Positions 1 through 9,790 are shown, counted from the stretch's first letter. The stretch: DNA of 55,686 nt from Klebsiella pneumoniae (GCA_945869725.1 CAMBPO010000010.1:1-55686), one strand, 5' to 3'. Notes: a model not told the origin generated them from the letters alone. Translations and numbers: made by a program.

Positions 1-327
1 GCAGTGAGCAATGCAGCTGTCATGCTGACGGTTAAGAGTGCAGAGCCAGACAAGAGCTGGCGGAGTGGTTTGATCATAGATGGGTCCCTTTATTGTTGGT
101 ATGAAATTAAATTTCGCCTACATCGATACCACATCAGAAAGAAATTTTCATGCAAAATATTACGCTGGCATTGCCAATGTGACATGCCGTGGCGCGTCCG
201 AGCGCAGATCCTGCAGTCAGGGACAGTATTGCCGTGCATCCGCAGTGTTAGATATCGGCTTGGAATATATGCTAGGTTGGGGGATACAGGTTGGAGCGTT
301 ATTTATTGTTAAATCTAAAGAATAAGT
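1..327. other. Leader region with no supportable gene
   Basis: Short overlapping open frames exist here, including an 81-codon frame ending at 325 just before the next gene. None has a recognisable family, a good ribosome binding site or a clear start. A possible sigma70-type promoter reads toward the oxygenase gene: TTGGAA at 260-265, a 17-base spacer and GATACA at 283-288. The stretch may hold the remains of an older gene, but I see nothing firm. Confidence 0.3.
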
Positions 328-2229
328 ATGGCTCTGAAAGACACTAATACTATGATTGAAAACAATATTATGGTGAGTCAAGACTGGAAAAAGTGGATAT
401 TTGAAAATCTTTTGCTTGGGCAAGACCCTGAAGGGCTGGTTGCGCTCATGGTACAGAATAAGCTTGATGAGCGAGCTTCAAGGGCCGCACTCGCAGAAGT
501 TAGCGCCTCTCCATACATGTCCGTTACCAGAACCTATCAGGAAAAACTTCATAAGCGCGAATGGCTGCTGAAGACGCTTGATGCCATGCGCCGGCATGAT
601 GAGTCTTATCTCAAACCAAAAAAAGTTCCGCTGCCGCGTTTTGAAGAATTTCTACGTGACTATTATTTTCAGAACAAAATTGGAATCTTCTCTGGAGCAA
701 TTGCCCATTGGGAAGCCGCTAAATGGACAATTCCAGATCTAGTTAAAAAAGTTGGCTATGACTCTATGGTTGAAGTTCAGGCCGGTCGTGAAGAGTCTGA
801 TGACTATGAGTTGTATAAAGACAGGCATAAAAAAAATGTAAAGTTTGGAGAATTTATTAATAAAATTACAGCTGAAAATTCCAGCAATGACATGTATATG
901 ACTGCTTATAATCAGCCATTCAAGAACCCTGCTCTTAAACCGCTTCTCAAAGATTTTGACAACATTGGCGATGGCTATTTTAACATGAGCAAATTTGCAG
1001 AGAATGCATTTTTGTGGATGGGGCCAAAAGGAGTGATTACGCCATTTCATCATGATTTAACTAACAACTTCTTTATACAAGTTGTTGGGAAGAAGATTTA
1101 TCACATGATACCGGCAATGCAAGTCCCGTACATGTACAACAATAAGCATGTATTCAGCGATGTTAATTTTAAAAAACTGGATTCTGAAAAATTTCCTGAA
1201 TTTAGTAACGTCAACATAATCGACATTGAGCTGGAACCTGGCGATTGCCTTTTTATTCCAATTGGTTGGTGGCATCATGTTGAAGGGTTGACTGAAAATA
1301 TCTCCTTGACTCTAACAAATATGAATGTCGATAACGAATTCCCTAAATATAATTTGAATGCTCCAGCGCACCATAAAAACTTACGCAAACAGATTAACGG
1401 TGACAGGGTCCACGATGATAGCTGGTCAGATTGGACCAGAACCAATCTAAAAAACGGCTCAAATCCTCTTGAGATACTGGATATTTTAATTAAAAATCAG
1501 TTTTGCCAGCATTCTATTGAAATCATGATGGGTTCCGACCCTTTTAAAGTCATGCCTCCAGAAAATTCGGGTAATAATGCGGGTGTTGTGGATTATATAA
1601 AGTTGTCTAACTTACCTATATTGGATAACTCAGGCTTTATCATAAATGATACGGCGCAACTCTGTATGATAAAAAACTTTTTGTCAGATGAAGAGTGCGA
1701 TGGTCTGGTGAGGTTAATTAACAGCCAATTGAGACCCTCAGGAATTTCTAATGCAGTTGAGGACAAAAGTTTTAGAACAAGCACGACCTGTGATCTTGGG
1801 ATCATGCATGATCCTTTAATCGCCAAAGTTGATAGGGATATTTCCCGATGTCTTGGGGTCAGTTTAAATTATTCAGAGGTTATGCAAGGCCAGAAATATC
1901 AGGTTGGACAACAATTCAAGGCGCATACTGACTATTTTGAGCCGGGCATGGAGGAATATCAGGTTTATGCTTCAAAGCAAGGAAATAGAACCTGGACCTT
2001 CATGATTTATCTGAACGAACCGGAAGAGGGTGGTGAAACAAGTTTTCCAAAACTTGGACAAAAATTTTCGCCAAAAAAAGGAATGGCGGTTGCCTGGAAC
2101 AACTTGGATAGCTGTGGTCGACCAAATAGCAACACTTTGCATGCGGGTTTGCCAGTCATCAGAGGTGAGAAGATTGTTATTACCAAGTGGTTTCGTGAGA
2201 AAGGCGAAGGTGAAATGTTCTTGATGTAA
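328..2229 (+). CDS. Two-domain 2-oxoglutarate/Fe(II) oxygenase (cupin-8/JmjC + prolyl-4-hydroxylase)
   Basis: The 633-residue protein joins two iron- and 2OG-dependent oxygenase domains. Residues about 100-340 are a cupin_8/JmjC (FIH-like) domain: a HHD iron ligand pair at 241-243, a lysine-rich strand near 254 and the distal GWWHH near 313-317. Residues about 435-625 are a prolyl-4-hydroxylase domain: HTD at 533-535, distal His605 and Lys615 as the likely 2OG contact. Both active sites look complete. The coding sequence is clearly more AT-rich than the housekeeping genes nearby, which with the IS remnant downstream suggests transfer. ATG 328 has a weak ribosome site, and ATG 352 and 370 are alternatives. 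The substrate is unknown; hydroxylation of a protein or peptide side chain is the family expectation. Confidence 0.85.
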   Translation: MALKDTNTMIENNIMVSQDWKKWIFENLLLGQDPEGLVALMVQNKLDERASRAALAEVSASPYMSVTRTYQEKLHKREWLLKTLDAMRRHDESYLKPKKVPLPRFEEFLRDYYFQNKIGIFSGAIAHWEAAKWTIPDLVKKVGYDSMVEVQAGREESDDYELYKDRHKKNVKFGEFINKITAENSSNDMYMTAYNQPFKNPALKPLLKDFDNIGDGYFNMSKFAENAFLWMGPKGVITPFHHDLTNNFFIQVVGKKIYHMIPAMQVPYMYNNKHVFSDVNFKKLDSEKFPEFSNVNIIDIELEPGDCLFIPIGWWHHVEGLTENISLTLTNMNVDNEFPKYNLNAPAHHKNLRKQINGDRVHDDSWSDWTRTNLKNGSNPLEILDILIKNQFCQHSIEIMMGSDPFKVMPPENSGNNAGVVDYIKLSNLPILDNSGFIINDTAQLCMIKNFLSDEECDGLVRLINSQLRPSGISNAVEDKSFRTSTTCDLGIMHDPLIAKVDRDISRCLGVSLNYSEVMQGQKYQVGQQFKAHTDYFEPGMEEYQVYASKQGNRTWTFMIYLNEPEEGGETSFPKLGQKFSPKKGMAVAWNNLDSCGRPNSNTLHAGLPVIRGEKIVITKWFREKGEGEMFLM

Positions 2230-2292
2230 ATGCCGGTGGTTCGTTTGTATAGGCGACCAAGATCGATCTGCTGCATTTGTCGAGAAGCTCAA

Positions 2293-2454
2293 TTAACCTT
2301 CTGACCTTACCCCTGAATTAGTACCATTAGCTCGATCAGACATTTGCATTATGCCGCCGTTTTTTGCAAAAGCGGCAGGTGTCATATAGTTTAACGTACT
2401 ATGGGGTCGTTCATTGTTGTAGTGATCGCGGCAGACGCGGGTTAAGGTCACTCC
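2293..2454 (-). pseudogene. IS3-family transposase C-terminal remnant
   Basis: On the minus strand an open frame without a start ends with TAA at 2293-2295. It contains the peptide RDHYNNERPHSTLNYMTPAA, which matches the end of the IS3-family OrfB integrase domain (typical form YNxxRPHSSLGYxTPxEF). Only about the last 50 residues remain. The TAG of the diguanylate cyclase lies at 2455-2457, so the fragment starts where that gene ends. A sequence near 2301-2325 could be part of an old IS end, but no partner inverted repeat was found in the window. Confidence 0.75.
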
Positions 2455-3609
2455 CTAGCCCGCTTGTCTGGCTTTGTCACGATACATACTGGCGTCAGCC
2501 GCCCCCAGTAGCGCGTCTTTATGGTCACCATCCGCGGGATAAACGGCTGCACCAATGCTTACTCTGATATCAATATTCTCGCCAGCGCCAGGTAAAGTAA
2601 TCTTTCCGTTTAACTGATGGCGTATGCGGTCAATCAGCTCATTCAGAGGGACATCTGGTTCAGGGTTGCGCACCATTACAAAAAATTCATCACCACCCAA
2701 GCGGCCGGCAAAATCAGACTCGCGGATGGCAGCTTTTAAACGCTCGGCGACCGCTTTAAGGACTTTGTCTCCGGCGCTGTGACCGTATTGGTCATTTACC
2801 TGTTTGAACTGATTGATATCCAGCATGATGACCGCAAATTTTTCTCCTGTGCGGCGTTTCTCTGCAAAGGCTTGGTCAAGAGTTTCATCAATCCAGCGCC
2901 GGTTTGGCAGCGAAGTGAGAGCATCTTCGCGTGCCAGAGACATCACCTGTTGTCGCGATCGGAAGTAACAGGCGACGTTTAAGCCAAAAATCCAAGTGAC
3001 ATGTAAGTTAGCCCCGGCAAAAAGATACCATTGATTAGCGAGTGGCTCTGTCCGTTGCCCTGCCATGTCATCACCGTTGACTAACATCCACAGTTGCCAG
3101 CCTATTAGCAGCCCTATGCAGATGCTAGAAAGTGCAGCCAACATATTGGCCTCCAGCTCGCTGCGGCGTGCTGTGCCCCAGATAAGCACAGCGCCTGCCA
3201 TTAACTGGCATGCCATCGTGAATGACAGGTGGACACTGTCGAGCAGAACAGGATCATGGCGGGAGAGCCAGGAGAGAATAATCAGAACAGGAAGCAGTGT
3301 CAGGAAAGATTGCCAGCGTCGTCTGAATTCATAACCGCGAAATAACAAAGCGCCTTGCACTACCAATACGTTGGCGGTAAGGCTGATGCTATTGATAAGA
3401 AAAGGCCCCCACGCACTATCGCCGCCTGTCAGTGCTTGAGTTAATGATCCGACTGCGGAGGCGGTATTAAACAGTGTTGCTGCTACCCAGCACAGTACTC
3501 CCGGCACATCCCGGTTGATGCGCCAGACCAGAAACATCACTAAGAAAGATGTCAGTGCCAGAGTAATGAACATCAACACTAGTGTGGCAATATCAAGCTG
3601 CAAAGCCAT
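2455..3609 (-). CDS. Membrane-bound diguanylate cyclase (GGDEF)
   Basis: The N-terminal half, about 215 residues, is a run of hydrophobic segments, probably 6-7 membrane helices forming a sensor I cannot assign to a named MASE type. The C-terminal half is a GGDEF domain that makes cyclic di-GMP from two GTP. The active-site loop reads RLGGDEFF, and an RESD motif five residues before GGDEF matches the allosteric product-inhibition I-site. The protein stops directly after the usual MYRxK helix, slightly short, where an IS3 remnant begins. I chose ATG at 3609 (MALQLDI), because it starts just before the first membrane helix; the frame stays open upstream to 3687. There is no EAL domain. Confidence 0.9.
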   Translation of the reverse strand: MALQLDIATLVLMFITLALTSFLVMFLVWRINRDVPGVLCWVAATLFNTASAVGSLTQALTGGDSAWGPFLINSISLTANVLVVQGALLFRGYEFRRRWQSFLTLLPVLIILSWLSRHDPVLLDSVHLSFTMACQLMAGAVLIWGTARRSELEANMLAALSSICIGLLIGWQLWMLVNGDDMAGQRTEPLANQWYLFAGANLHVTWIFGLNVACYFRSRQQVMSLAREDALTSLPNRRWIDETLDQAFAEKRRTGEKFAVIMLDINQFKQVNDQYGHSAGDKVLKAVAERLKAAIRESDFAGRLGGDEFFVMVRNPEPDVPLNELIDRIRHQLNGKITLPGAGENIDIRVSIGAAVYPADGDHKDALLGAADASMYRDKARQAG

Positions 3610-3764
3610 AAATCTTATTGCCCGTGTCAGACGTAATAATGGTGTTTTGTTGGCTAGCAGGTTGCAGCGGGAATCGTCGCATGGCAAATGTAACTGTAAT
3701 GTGGGAGCTAGGCGAGTACTTTATCAATAACAACGCGCTCAAATGAAGACTCTGAATTTCCGGG

Positions 3765-3792
3765 TGTTCATATCACGCACATCATGTAAAAT
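3765..3792 (+). promoter_or_regulatory. Possible glyA promoter
   Basis: TGTTCA at 3765-3770 and TAAAAT at 3787-3792 are separated by 16 bases and lie in the divergent gap between the diguanylate cyclase and glyA. The -35 is poor, so this is only a candidate. The leader from here to 3876 shows no riboswitch that I recognise. Confidence 0.3.
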
Positions 3793-3875
3793 GCCGACCC
3801 ATCGAAAACAGGCTCCAGCACAGTGACGCTCCAGCCGCGAACCAGCTTTTGACTTACCATTTAGCGGGGAATTGC

Positions 3876-5135
3876 ATGTTTACCACCAGCATGACTATTA
3901 AAGATTTTGATGCGGATTTGTTTGCAGCCATGGAAAGCGAGCGTCAGCGTCAGGAAGAGCACATCGAGCTGATCGCCTCTGAAAACTACACCAGCCCGCG
4001 AGTGATGGAAGCGCAGGGCAGTGTGTTGACCAACAAATACGCCGAAGGTTATCCGGGCAAACGCTATTACGGCGGTTGTGAATTTGTTGACGTGGTTGAG
4101 ACCCTGGCTATTGAGCGCGCCAAGCAGTTGTTTGGTGCGGACTATGCCAACGTGCAGCCTCATTCCGGCTCACAAGCGAATACTGCCGTGTATTTTGCGC
4201 TGCTGAAGCCGGGCGACACCGTGCTGGGCATGAGTCTGGCGCATGGTGGTCACCTGACCCACGGAGCCAGCGTGAACTTCTCCGGCCGTGTCTATAATGC
4301 TGTTCAGTACGGTATCAATGACCAGACAGGCGAGATCGACTACGCCGAAGTCGAAGCGCTCGCCGTTGAGCACAAGCCCAAAATGATCGTGGCCGGATTC
4401 TCGGCGTACTCGCGCATCATTGACTGGCAGAAATTCCGTGATATCGCTGACAAAGTCGGTGCTTACCTGCTGGTGGATATGGCGCATATTGCGGGTCTGG
4501 TTGCCGCCGGTGTGTATCCCAGTCCGGTGCAGATTGCGGATGTCACCACCAGCACGACCCACAAAACCCTGGGCGGCCCCCGTGGCGGAATTATTCTGGC
4601 CAAGGCGAATCCCGAGCTGGAGAAAAAGCTGAACTTTGCGGTGTTTCCGGAGAGTCAGGGTGGCCCGCTGATGCACATCATTGCTGCCAAAGCCGTGTGT
4701 TTTAAAGAAGCCATGAGTGAAGAATTTAAAACCTATCAGCAGCAGGTGGTAAAAAATGCCCGTGTGATGGCGGAAGGTTTTATCAAGCGTGGATATGAAG
4801 TGGTGTCAGGCGGTACCGATGACCACCTGTTTCTGCTCAGTCTGGTGAAACAGGAAATCACTGGTAAGGACGCCGATGCGGCGCTGGGTCGCGCGTACAT
4901 TACGGTTAACAAAAACGCAGTGCCTAACGATCCGCGTCCGCCGTTTGTGACCAGCGGCCTGCGTATCGGTTCACCGGCCGTGACCCGTCGTGGATTTAAA
5001 GAAGCCGAAGTCGCGCTGTTGACCGAGTGGATGTGTGACATTCTGGACAACATCAAAAACGAGTCGGTGATTGATGCGGTACGTGAAAAAGTTAAAGCGC
5101 TGTGTGCGCGCTTTCCTGTGTACAAAAGCGCGTAA
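3876..5135 (+). CDS. glyA: Serine hydroxymethyltransferase
   Basis: This PLP enzyme interconverts serine plus tetrahydrofolate with glycine plus 5,10-methylene-THF in the cytoplasm and supplies one-carbon units. The PLP lysine is Lys230 in the motif [13 protein letters not shown], and the N-terminal region [10 protein letters not shown] is typical. The length of 419 residues matches E. coli GlyA (417). I chose ATG 3876 because GGGGA lies just upstream; the open frame reaches an earlier TTG at 3849 without a ribosome site. nrdR follows after 25 bases, an arrangement common in Gammaproteobacteria. Confidence 0.98.
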   Translation: MFTTSMTIKDFDADLFAAMESERQRQEEHIELIASENYTSPRVMEAQGSVLTNKYAEGYPGKRYYGGCEFVDVVETLAIERAKQLFGADYANVQPHSGSQANTAVYFALLKPGDTVLGMSLAHGGHLTHGASVNFSGRVYNAVQYGINDQTGEIDYAEVEALAVEHKPKMIVAGFSAYSRIIDWQKFRDIADKVGAYLLVDMAHIAGLVAAGVYPSPVQIADVTTSTTHKTLGGPRGGIILAKANPELEKKLNFAVFPESQGGPLMHIIAAKAVCFKEAMSEEFKTYQQQVVKNARVMAEGFIKRGYEVVSGGTDDHLFLLSLVKQEITGKDADAALGRAYITVNKNAVPNDPRPPFVTSGLRIGSPAVTRRGFKEAEVALLTEWMCDILDNIKNESVIDAVREKVKALCARFPVYKSA

Positions 5136-5160
5136 TTAAGCGCTTCCGAGACGCCTGACC

Positions 5161-5649
5161 ATGCATTGTCCCTTTTGTGGCGCGCTGGATACCAAGGTGA
5201 TTGACTCGCGGCTGGTCGCTGAAGGCGACCAGGTGCGTCGTCGTCGTGAATGTATCACCTGTGAGGAACGGTTCACGACGTACGAAACCGCCGAGCTGGT
5301 GATGCCGCGCATCATCAAACAGAACGGTCATCGTGAACCTTTTGACGAGAACAAATTGTATTCCGGGCTCAACAAAGCGCTGGAAAAACGTCCTGTGAGT
5401 GTGGAAGCGGTGGAATCAGCCGTTAACCGTATCAAACATCACATCAGGGCGACCGGCGAGCGCGAAGTGCCCTCCGAGCTGGTGGGTGAAGCGGTGATGC
5501 GGGAGCTACGCCAGCTTGATGAAGTGGCATTTGTGCGCTTTGCATCGGTGTATCGCAGTTTCAAAGATCTGAATGAGTTCCGTGCCGAAATTGATCGTCT
5601 GTCCAATGATGATCAGGTACCTGTACCAAAAACTTCTGATCAGGGTTGA
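5161..5649 (+). CDS. nrdR: Transcriptional repressor NrdR
   Basis: NrdR represses ribonucleotide reductase genes according to ATP/dATP level. The N-terminus holds a zinc ribbon with CPFC at residues 3-6 and a second pair CITC near 38-41. An ATP-cone follows from about residue 49 (the [18 protein letters not shown] region). At 162 residues it is a little longer than E. coli NrdR (149) because of the C-terminal tail. It lies between glyA and ribD, the usual place in this group. No NrdR box was found in the window. Confidence 0.97.
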   Translation: MHCPFCGALDTKVIDSRLVAEGDQVRRRRECITCEERFTTYETAELVMPRIIKQNGHREPFDENKLYSGLNKALEKRPVSVEAVESAVNRIKHHIRATGEREVPSELVGEAVMRELRQLDEVAFVRFASVYRSFKDLNEFRAEIDRLSNDDQVPVPKTSDQG

Positions 5650-5728
5650 TGTATCCATCATTCCCTGATCATTCGACGTGGATCGTCAGTCTTGACTGGC
5701 GTATTCGCGGGCCTGCTGGAGTCATGTA

Positions 5729-6886
5729 TTGTTGATCGCTGAACAAGCTATGCAGAGGGCGCTGGCCCTCGCCCAGTCGGTGTTGACTGCTGGCCCCAAC
5801 CCCCGTGTTGGATGCGTGATTGTGCGCGATGGCGAAATTGTGGGAGAAGGGTTTCACGCACGCGCCGGCGATCCGCATGCGGAAGCCAATGCCTTGCGCC
5901 AGGCTGGCGAGCGCGCAAGGGGTGCTACCGTATATGTATCGCTGGAGCCTTGTTCACACACCGGCCGCACACCTCCCTGTTCTGACGCATTGATTCACGC
6001 CGGTGTTGCGGAAGTGATTTTTGCCGGCGCAGATCCTAATCCTAAAGTATCCGGTCGCGGTTTGACGCGGATGCGCGAGGCTGGCATTAAAGTCACCGGA
6101 CCGGTGCTGCCCGTGCAGGCCGATGCCATCAATCCCGGATTTATCAAGCGCATGAAAAGTGGTTTGCCGTGGGTGCGCTGCAAGATGGCGATGAGTCTGG
6201 ATGGTCGTACTGCGATGGCCAGTGGAGAGAGCAAATGGATCACCGGGCCTGAGGCACGTGCCGATGTGCAGCGGCTGCGAGCCACCAGTTGCGCCGTGCT
6301 GACGGGTGTGAATACCGTACTGGTCGATAACCCGTCACTGAATGTCCGCCTGGAGCAACTGACCGATCCGCGTGCCCAACACCTGGCCGGTAAACAACCG
6401 CTACGCGTGGTGCTGGACTCCGCGTTGCGTACACCGATGGATGCACGCATTTTTGAATCACAGGGCGATGTACTGTTATTGTGCGCTTCCTCTGCCTTGG
6501 CCGATGATGCACGTTATGAGCGCGCCGGGGTACTGGTGCGCTCGATGCCCATGACCGATCGCGGCCAGGTAGACCTGCGCGCCACCCTTAGCATGCTGGC
6601 ACTGGACTTTGATTGTAACGACGTGTTGCTTGAGGCAGGGCCGACGTTGTCTGGCGCCATGATGCAGGCCGGTCTGGTCGATGAACTGGTCATCTACATG
6701 GGTGCAAAGTTGCTGGGTAATGACGCGATGCCCCTGTTCAAGCTGGACGGCTTGACACGTATGCAGGATCAGATCGCGTTAAAGATTATTGAAGTTGAAC
6801 AGCTGGGCGACGATTGCCGTTTGATTGCTGTGCCGACGCGAGTGTCTGGCGCCGACCCATCATCCGCGCGGTCAGACGACCGTTAA
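5729..6886 (+). CDS. ribD: Bifunctional riboflavin deaminase/reductase
   Basis: RibD carries out steps two and three of riboflavin synthesis: deamination of the diaminopyrimidine from GTP, then NADPH reduction of the ribosyl side chain. The N-terminal deaminase has the zinc site HAEANAL and the downstream PCSHTGRTPPC. The reductase domain runs from about residue 150. The start is most likely TTG 5729, with GGAG at 5718-5721 seven bases before it; ATG 5750 is the alternative. No FMN riboswitch is visible in the 79-base gap after nrdR. Confidence 0.97.
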   Translation: MLIAEQAMQRALALAQSVLTAGPNPRVGCVIVRDGEIVGEGFHARAGDPHAEANALRQAGERARGATVYVSLEPCSHTGRTPPCSDALIHAGVAEVIFAGADPNPKVSGRGLTRMREAGIKVTGPVLPVQADAINPGFIKRMKSGLPWVRCKMAMSLDGRTAMASGESKWITGPEARADVQRLRATSCAVLTGVNTVLVDNPSLNVRLEQLTDPRAQHLAGKQPLRVVLDSALRTPMDARIFESQGDVLLLCASSALADDARYERAGVLVRSMPMTDRGQVDLRATLSMLALDFDCNDVLLEAGPTLSGAMMQAGLVDELVIYMGAKLLGNDAMPLFKLDGLTRMQDQIALKIIEVEQLGDDCRLIAVPTRVSGADPSSARSDDR

Positions 6887-6905
6887 AGGCAGGAGAGTTA
6901 AACAC

Positions 6906-7565
6906 ATGTTTACCGGCATTATCGAAGCATTGGGCCAGGTCAGCGAACTGAGTCTGCGTAGCAAAGAGTGGCGTCTGCGCGTCAGCTGCCCGGCACTGGA
7001 TTTCTCCGACGTCAAGCTCGGTGACAGTATTGCGGTCAACGGTTGCTGCCTGACAGTCACTGAATTTGATCTGCAGGGATTCAGCGCGGATGTGTCAAAC
7101 GAGACCATCAGCCTGACAACGTTTCGTTTTCTCAAGTCCGGATCAAAGGTTAATCTTGAGAAGGCACTGACGCCACGCACACGCCTGGGTGGTCATCTGG
7201 TGAGCGGCCATGTGGATGGAGTTGGCGAGATAATCAGTCTCAGCGAGGATGGCGGCAGTTGGCGTGTGGATGTGCGCGTGCCAGACGATCTTGCCAAGTA
7301 CATCGCCCAGAAGGGCTCGGTGTGTATCGATGGCACCAGCCTGACAGTCAACGCTGTGTCGGGCGCTGTGTTCGGTGTTAACATCATTCCTCACACTCAG
7401 AACGCTACGATCATTCATACCTATCGCGTCGGGCATCAGGTCAATATTGAAGTGGATCTGATCAGTCGTTATCTGGAACGGCTGATTCTGGGAGACAAAG
7501 CCGCGCAGCCGTCCACTGGCGCGAGTCTTACACAGGCATTTTTGGCCGAACATGGTTTTAGTTAA
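6906..7565 (+). CDS. ribE: Riboflavin synthase, alpha subunit
   Basis: This enzyme dismutates two 6,7-dimethyl-8-ribityllumazine molecules into riboflavin and the pyrimidinedione. The N-terminus MFTGIIEALG is characteristic. The 219 residues show two lumazine-binding repeats, each with the N-G-x-x-L-T-V signature (VNGCCLTV and IDGTSLTV). ATG 6906 has AGGAG about nine bases upstream, although the frame stays open further back. Some groups name this gene ribC. It lies 19 bases after ribD in one transcription unit. Confidence 0.97.
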   Translation: MFTGIIEALGQVSELSLRSKEWRLRVSCPALDFSDVKLGDSIAVNGCCLTVTEFDLQGFSADVSNETISLTTFRFLKSGSKVNLEKALTPRTRLGGHLVSGHVDGVGEIISLSEDGGSWRVDVRVPDDLAKYIAQKGSVCIDGTSLTVNAVSGAVFGVNIIPHTQNATIIHTYRVGHQVNIEVDLISRYLERLILGDKAAQPSTGASLTQAFLAEHGFS

Positions 7566-7610
7566 GTTAATGGTTTTAATTTTCAGACAGCAGGTTAACA
7601 AGCACACGTT

Positions 7611-8732
7611 ATGAAATTGAACACAATTGAAGAGCTGATTGATGATATCCGTCAGGGCAAAATGGTTATCCTCATGGATGACGAGGATCGCGAGAATGAA
7701 GGCGATCTGATTATTGCTGCCGAGCGAGTGAGCGCTGAAGACATCAATTTTATGGCCAAATACGCGCGTGGTCTGGTGTGCCTGACCCTGACACGTCAGC
7801 GCTGTGAGCAGCTGGATCTCGGTTTGATGGTCAGCAAAAACAACACGCCGTATAACACCAACTTTACCGTGTCCATCGAAGCGGCCACCGGTGTGACCAC
7901 CGGCATTTCCGCCGCTGATCGTGCGCGCACCATTCAGGTTGCAGTGGCACGTGATGCCAGCCCCGACGATATTGTGCAGCCTGGTCATGTATTCCCGATC
8001 ATGGCGCAGCCCGGTGGCGTGCTGCGCCGCGCCGGTCACACGGAAGCCGGTTGTGATCTGGCACGGCTTGCCGGCTACACACCTGCGGCAGCCATTGTGG
8101 AGATCATGAACGAAGATGGCACCATGGCGCGCCGGCCCGATCTGGAATTATTTGCTGAAAAGCACGGTTTAAAAATCGGTACGATCGTGGATCTGATTCA
8201 CTACCGGATCGCTAACGAACATACGGTTGTTAAAAAAAGCAGCAATGTGCTGACCACCGAATACGGCAGCTTTAACCTGCATACCTTCGAAGACACCATC
8301 TCTGGCGGTACACATCTGGCATTCGCTATGGGTGATATCAGCAAAGATGATCCCACACTGGTGCGGGTGCACATTGCCAGCACCTTGCGCGATATCTGCA
8401 ATGTGATTGTGCCAGGCGGTACCAGTTGGTCATTCAGCCGCGCGCTGCAACGCATTGCCGCTGAGGGCAAAGGCGTTGCGGTGTTGCTCAGCGGTGATGA
8501 TTATGATGAAGACATCAACGAGAGCATCGCCAGTGTGGTCGGTCATCGTAAAATCATTCCGCGACGACATCGCCACGCCGGCAGTGATATCACCATTGGT
8601 ACCGGGTCGCAGATTCTGAGAGATCTGGGTGTGGGCAAGATGCGTCTGCTCAGTTACCCGGCAAAATTTAATGCCGTTACCGGGTTTGATCTTGAGGTTG
8701 TCGAGTTTGTTCAGTTCGACACCTTAGAGTGA
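7611..8732 (+). CDS. ribB: DHBP synthase with degenerate GTP cyclohydrolase II domain
   Basis: The N-terminal ~200 residues are 3,4-dihydroxy-2-butanone-4-phosphate synthase, which converts ribulose-5-phosphate to the four-carbon precursor of riboflavin. The acidic loop [11 protein letters not shown], the substrate region around [11 protein letters not shown] and RRAGHTEA are intact. The C-terminal half has the fold of GTP cyclohydrolase II but lacks the zinc-binding CxxDxxxSxRCDC region; its equivalent reads [14 protein letters not shown]. It therefore cannot be an ordinary cyclohydrolase. An intact ribA lies at 11279. The gene is often called ribBA in such genomes. Confidence 0.95.
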   Translation: MKLNTIEELIDDIRQGKMVILMDDEDRENEGDLIIAAERVSAEDINFMAKYARGLVCLTLTRQRCEQLDLGLMVSKNNTPYNTNFTVSIEAATGVTTGISAADRARTIQVAVARDASPDDIVQPGHVFPIMAQPGGVLRRAGHTEAGCDLARLAGYTPAAAIVEIMNEDGTMARRPDLELFAEKHGLKIGTIVDLIHYRIANEHTVVKKSSNVLTTEYGSFNLHTFEDTISGGTHLAFAMGDISKDDPTLVRVHIASTLRDICNVIVPGGTSWSFSRALQRIAAEGKGVAVLLSGDDYDEDINESIASVVGHRKIIPRRHRHAGSDITIGTGSQILRDLGVGKMRLLSYPAKFNAVTGFDLEVVEFVQFDTLE

Positions 8733-8793
8733 CACAGCAGTATCACCCGTTTGGTTTCTACAGATTTTTGTTATTGAATATGAGGAATACAGC

Positions 8794-9270
8794 ATGAGCG
8801 GAATCCGCACAATAGAAGGGGATTTTCTCCCAGGGAATGGACGTTTTGTCATCGTTGCATCACGCTTCAACTGGTTTATTGTCGAGAAGTTGGTCGATGG
8901 TGCGGTGGATGCGCTGCGTCGTCACGGCGTAGCTGAAGACAACATCACCATAGTAATGGCACCTGGCGCCTATGAGTTGCCGGTGTTGGCTAAACGGGTG
9001 CTGGTTAAACATTCATGCGACGCCATGATTGCCATTGGCGCGGTGATTCGTGGCGGTACTCCCCATTTTGACTACGTTGCCGGCGAGTGTGTTAAAGGCC
9101 TGGCTCACGTCAGTCTGGAGAGCGGCATACCGATCGCATTTGGAGTCCTCACCGTGGATTCTATCGAGCAGGCCATCGAACGCGCGGGTACCAAAGCGGG
9201 CAACAAAGGCGCGGAAGCTGCGCTGGGTGCGCTGGAAATGGTCAGCGTTATCAACAAGCTGGGAGCCTGA
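8794..9270 (+). CDS. ribH: 6,7-dimethyl-8-ribityllumazine synthase
   Basis: RibH condenses the ribityl pyrimidine with the four-carbon product of RibB to form lumazine, usually in a pentameric or 60-meric shell. The 158 residues carry the family motifs [35 protein letters not shown] and the C-terminal [17 protein letters not shown] 8794 has GAGGAA at a suitable distance. The stop is only four bases from the nusB start, whose ribosome site lies inside the ribH end. Confidence 0.98.
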   Translation: MSGIRTIEGDFLPGNGRFVIVASRFNWFIVEKLVDGAVDALRRHGVAEDNITIVMAPGAYELPVLAKRVLVKHSCDAMIAIGAVIRGGTPHFDYVAGECVKGLAHVSLESGIPIAFGVLTVDSIEQAIERAGTKAGNKGAEAALGALEMVSVINKLGA

Positions 9271-9274
9271 CAGG

Positions 9275-9790
9275 GTGATTGATTTAACAAGCGCCAAAGC
9301 TTTCTCCGAGTCTGCCGACAAACGCAGCCTCGAACTCGATGGCGAGGGTAAAAAGAAAAAGCTCAGCGAGCGGCAGAAAGCCAGACGCATGTTGTTGCAG
9401 GCCCTGTATCAATGGGAAATGGCGCGTGCTCCGGTCAACGACATTCTTGCCGAGTTTCTGGTTTATTATCAGGGCAAAATCGACAGGGATTTTTTTAGAG
9501 AAGTGTTTCCGCAAGTGGTGGCTAACGCTGCCAGTCTGGACTCCATGATGGCACCTTGGCTGGACCGGGAGATGTCTGCGCTGGATCCGATTGAATTGTC
9601 ATTGCTGCGTCTGGGTCTGTATGAACTGGAACAACGTATTGATGTGCCCTACAAAGTAGTGATCAACGAAGCGGTAGAACTGGCCAAAGTGTTTGGCGCA
9701 ACAGATAGCCACAAGTACATCAACGGCGTGCTTGATCGCGCGTCAAAAACCTTACGGGTGCTGGAGCAAAGTGGCGCTGGGCGAATTTGA
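9275..9790 (+). CDS. nusB: Transcription antitermination factor NusB
   Basis: NusB binds boxA RNA with NusE (S10) and supports antitermination at rRNA operons. The protein is all-helical, with the motif ARRMLLQALYQWEMAR near its start and YKVVINEAVELAKVFG followed by NGVLD near the end. I chose GTG 9275, with GGGAG of the ribH tail upstream; this gives 171 residues. The charged leader of about 30 residues (SLELDGEGKKKKL) is longer than in E. coli (139 residues in total). It overlaps thiL by 20 bases. Confidence 0.96.
   Translation: MIDLTSAKAFSESADKRSLELDGEGKKKKLSERQKARRMLLQALYQWEMARAPVNDILAEFLVYYQGKIDRDFFREVFPQVVANAASLDSMMAPWLDREMSALDPIELSLLRLGLYELEQRIDVPYKVVINEAVELAKVFGATDSHKYINGVLDRASKTLRVLEQSGAGRI

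Noticed and set aside
80..325. 81-codon frame before the fused oxygenase
   Set aside because: No ribosome site, no family and no signal peptide; a chance frame or gene remnant cannot be told apart.
5650..5728. Possible FMN riboswitch before ribD
   Set aside because: The gap is only 79 bases and shows none of the conserved RFN element sequences.
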